From assembly GCA_030530185.1 (NCBI GenBank), contig JAUMVL010000115.1, forward strand, positions 1-5,604: a DNA stretch of 5,604 bases, in the 5' to 3' direction. Position numbers and translations under genes: made by a program. This stretch comes from Clostridia bacterium. Lineage in GTDB: Bacteria; Bacillota; Clostridia; Christensenellales; CAG-138. A model generated the notes under the pieces. It ran no database searches. It saw nothing but the letters and a program-made list of their open reading frames with translations, and was not told the DNA's origin. Positions 3,701 to 5,604 of the stretch are shown in pieces; positions within the stretch are counted from its first letter, which is position 1, and each line of letters opens with the position of its first letter.

Positions 3701-5604
3701 ATCAGACCCTACAGGACAAAATAGCACTTTTGCCGGAGAAGCCGGGCGTCTATAAGATGTTCGACGCAAACGGCGAGGTCATCTATGTCGGAAAAGCGAA
3801 AATTCTGAAGAATCGCGTGCGTCAATACTTTCAGGCAAACAAAAACCATACGCCAAAAGTATTGGCGATGGTTTCGCATATCGCCGATTTTGAAACGATT
3901 GTTGTCAGCAGCGAAACGGAAGCGCTGTCCTTGGAGAGCAATCTCATTAAGGCATTTATGCCGAAGTACAACATTCTGCTCAAGGACGACAAGCACTTCC
4001 CCTACTTCCGAATCGATATGAAGCAGGATTTTCCTCGGATTGAAATCGTGCGCCGCGTCAAACAGGACGGTGCGGTTTACCTCGGCCCGTACATCGTCGG
4101 ACCGTCGATTAAGGAGGAACTGCGGCTTGCCTATGACCTCTACCCGATCCGACATTGTAAAAAGAGTATCGAAAAGGCGATTGCCCGACGGGAACGTCCC
4201 TGCCTCATGTATCACATTGGAAAGTGCTGTGCGCCTTGCAGCGGCAATGTTCCTAAGGAAGAATATCACGTATATCTGCAGGAGATCATCAAACTGCTCG
4301 ACGGAAAATCCGGCGACATGATCCCGAAGCTGGAAGAAAAGATGCGCGAGTCCGCCGAGAATATGGAATTTGAACGTGCCGCGATTCTGCGTGATAAGAT
4401 TAAATCTCTCCGTGCACTGCAGGAAAAGCAGGTCGCAATCACTGTCAAAGGGCTGGATGCAGATGTGTTTGCTGCCGATTCGCTCGACGATGCGTTTATG
4501 ATATTTGCATTGTACGTTCGCAACGGGAAGGTAATCGGCACACATGCGTTTCCGATGACATCCGAAGGCGACGCAGCGTTCAACGACTTGAGAAGTGCAT
4601 TTTTGATGCAGTATTACGGAAACAGCGATGTCGAGATTCCGCGGCAGATTCTTTTGGACGGCGACTGTTCGGATGCGGATGCAATCATGAACCTGCTCAG
4701 CGAGCGCTGTCACCATCGCATCGAGATCACGATCCCGCAACGCGGTGAGAAACGGAAGCTGACCGAAATGGCAAAGCATAACTGCACCGATTTGTTGGCC
4801 AAGAATGCAGAGCTTTTAAGACGTGCATGGGAACGCGACGAGGGCGCGCTGATCGACCTTGCCGAAGCGCTTGAATTGCCGCAGCCTCCTTCCCGGATAG
4901 AATGCTACGACAACTCGCATCTTTTCGGCACCAATACGGTTTCGTCGATGGTTGTCTTTACCGACGGAAAGCCGGATAAACAGGAGTACCGGCATTACCG
5001 AATCAACACGGTACACGATGGTGACGATCTCGAATCCATGCGTGAAGTGCTGACACGAAGGTTTACAAAAGGCAATAAACTTCCGGACCTGCTGCTGCTG
5101 GACGGAGGCAAGACACAGCTTGCCATCGGCGAAGAGGTTTTACGCGAAACAAATCACGAAGATATTCCGATCGCCGCGCTTGCGGAATCCGAAGAGTGGC
5201 TGTACATCCCTGACCGCGAGGAACCGATCGTCCTTCCGCGCAGCAGTTCCTGCCTGCATTTGGTACAGCGAATCCGCGATGAGGCGCATCGGTTTGCCAT
5301 TACATATCATCGCAACTTGCGTTCCAAATCGGCGCTGTTCTCTCAGCTCGATCAAATCAAAGGTGTCGGCGATAAGCGCAAACATGCGCTGTTCGATGCT
5401 TTTTTGACGGTGGATGCAATCCGCGCTGCCTCTGTAGAACAGCTCCGCGCCGTGCATGGCATGAACGATGCGGCTGCGGAATCGGTCTTTCATTATTTTC
5501 ACAAAGACGAAAACCAACCCCTTGCATATAAGAGGATCCATCGGAGTATCCGGTGGATCCTTTCTTTGTTTCGTTTATTCCCAATCCGTCCAAAGATCCT
5601 TTAC
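3697..5604 (+). CDS. uvrC: UvrABC system protein C (excinuclease subunit), no stop codon in window
   Basis: Nuclease subunit that makes both incisions around a lesion marked by UvrA/UvrB in nucleotide excision repair. Domains in order: an N-terminal GIY-YIG nuclease (GVY 17-19, YVG 30-32, Arg40, Glu80) for the 3' cut; four cysteines spaced as in the UvrC iron-sulfur site (154, 169, 177, 181); a UVR motif for UvrB contact (about 212-240); an RNase H-like nuclease for the 5' cut (YDNSH with Asp405, LLDGG with Asp469, DEAHRF with His531); and tandem helix-hairpin-helix motifs (about 552-602). Normal family sequence ends near residue 605. The frame then continues without a stop, through a terminator hairpin, to the window end (residue 636) as a basic, hydrophobic tail with no family resemblance. 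The ATG overlaps the maf stop. Only a weak GGAA lies at suitable spacing, so translation probably depends on coupling to maf. Confidence 0.96.
   Translation, partial: MNQTLQDKIALLPEKPGVYKMFDANGEVIYVGKAKILKNRVRQYFQANKNHTPKVLAMVSHIADFETIVVSSETEALSLESNLIKAFMPKYNILLKDDKHFPYFRIDMKQDFPRIEIVRRVKQDGAVYLGPYIVGPSIKEELRLAYDLYPIRHCKKSIEKAIARRERPCLMYHIGKCCAPCSGNVPKEEYHVYLQEIIKLLDGKSGDMIPKLEEKMRESAENMEFERAAILRDKIKSLRALQEKQVAITVKGLDADVFAADSLDDAFMIFALYVRNGKVIGTHAFPMTSEGDAAFNDLRSAFLMQYYGNSDVEIPRQILLDGDCSDADAIMNLLSERCHHRIEITIPQRGEKRKLTEMAKHNCTDLLAKNAELLRRAWERDEGALIDLAEALELPQPPSRIECYDNSHLFGTNTVSSMVVFTDGKPDKQEYRHYRINTVHDGDDLESMREVLTRRFTKGNKLPDLLLLDGGKTQLAIGEEVLRETNHEDIPIAALAESEEWLYIPDREEPIVLPRSSSCLHLVQRIRDEAHRFAITYHRNLRSKSALFSQLDQIKGVGDKRKHALFDAFLTVDAIRAASVEQLRAVHGMNDAAAESVFHYFHKDENQPLAYKRIHRSIRWILSLFRLFPIRPKILY
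5533..5571 (+). terminator. Rho-independent terminator after uvrC
   Basis: A 12-base-pair stem with one G-U wobble (5533-5544 with 5550-5561) and the five-base loop AGTAT, followed by the T-rich run TTTCTTTGTTT. On the minus strand the stem is followed by CTCTTATATG, so it is mainly a rightward terminator. It lies inside the still-open uvrC frame. Confidence 0.85.
5575..5604 (-). CDS. Possible C-terminal tail of a convergent gene (partial)
   Basis: On the minus strand the frame from 5604 reads VKDLWTDWE and ends in TAA at 5577-5575, four bases beyond the T-run of the terminator. The acidic, tryptophan-rich end looks like a natural C-terminus, and convergent genes often meet at such a hairpin. 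Nine residues cannot identify a protein, and a stop is common by chance in short frames. If it is real, the uvrC extension would overlap it in antisense. Confidence 0.25.
   Translation of the reverse strand, partial: VKDLWTDWE

Noticed and set aside
3709..4779. Open frame of 356 codons on the minus strand
   Set aside because: It lies wholly antisense to uvrC, whose conserved motifs run through the whole stretch. The translation shows no recognisable family, and there is no promoter or ribosome binding site at its start.
5505..5531. Programmed -1 frameshift site giving access to TAA at 5529
   Set aside because: I looked for an X-XXY-YYZ heptamer in the right phase and found none; CGAAAAC does not fit. 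A simple one-base indel is the better explanation.
5140..5541. Minus-strand frames of 133 and 78 codons near the right end
   Set aside because: They lie antisense to the UvrC nuclease and helix-hairpin-helix regions. They have no family resemblance and cross the terminator hairpin.

Overview
The window looks like chromosome from a Gram-positive bacterium, most likely a mid-GC member of the Firmicutes (Clostridia). The reasons are a lipoprotein-anchored substrate-binding protein, GGAGG ribosome binding sites, sigma-A-type TTGACA/TATAAT promoters and an exonuclease III of the 252-residue ExoA size class. This placement is inferred from style, not from a marker gene. I see no mobile element, RNA gene or CRISPR array. 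Apart from an 87-base divergent promoter region and the last ~35 bases, the window is fully coding.

Left half (minus strand, read right to left from about 2296). A transport operon runs off the left edge: a Crp/Fnr-family regulator, a lipoprotein substrate-binding protein of the nitrate/sulfonate/THI5-like class, and an ABC permease of the SsuC/TauC class (partial). The regulator and binding protein overlap by ATGA, and the binding protein and permease overlap by 11 or 23 bases. An ATPase gene is expected beyond position 1 but is not visible. The substrate is unknown.

Centre (2274-2360). Two divergent promoters lie back to back, and their -35 hexamers overlap almost completely inside the 9-base inverted repeat CTTG-T-CAAG. 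The rightward -10 box sits so close to the xth start codon that the mRNA is predicted to be leaderless.

Right half (plus strand). A compact genome-maintenance operon, xth (exonuclease III/AP endonuclease), maf (house-cleaning nucleotide pyrophosphatase) and uvrC (excinuclease subunit), has each junction overlapped by ATGA. Together these cover abasic-site repair, removal of non-canonical nucleotides and nucleotide excision repair.

Right edge. A well-formed intrinsic terminator (5533-5571) follows the conserved end of UvrC, but the uvrC frame has no stop codon before it and stays open through the hairpin to the window end. A stop codon one frame away (5529-5531) touches the base of the hairpin. 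Either a one-base deletion (biological or a sequencing error) extended uvrC, or the gene makes non-stop transcripts. A possible convergent gene tail lies at 5575-5604 on the minus strand.

The most unusual signals are the shared -35 divergent promoter, the leaderless xth start and the stopless uvrC end. I found no clearly new multi-gene system here.
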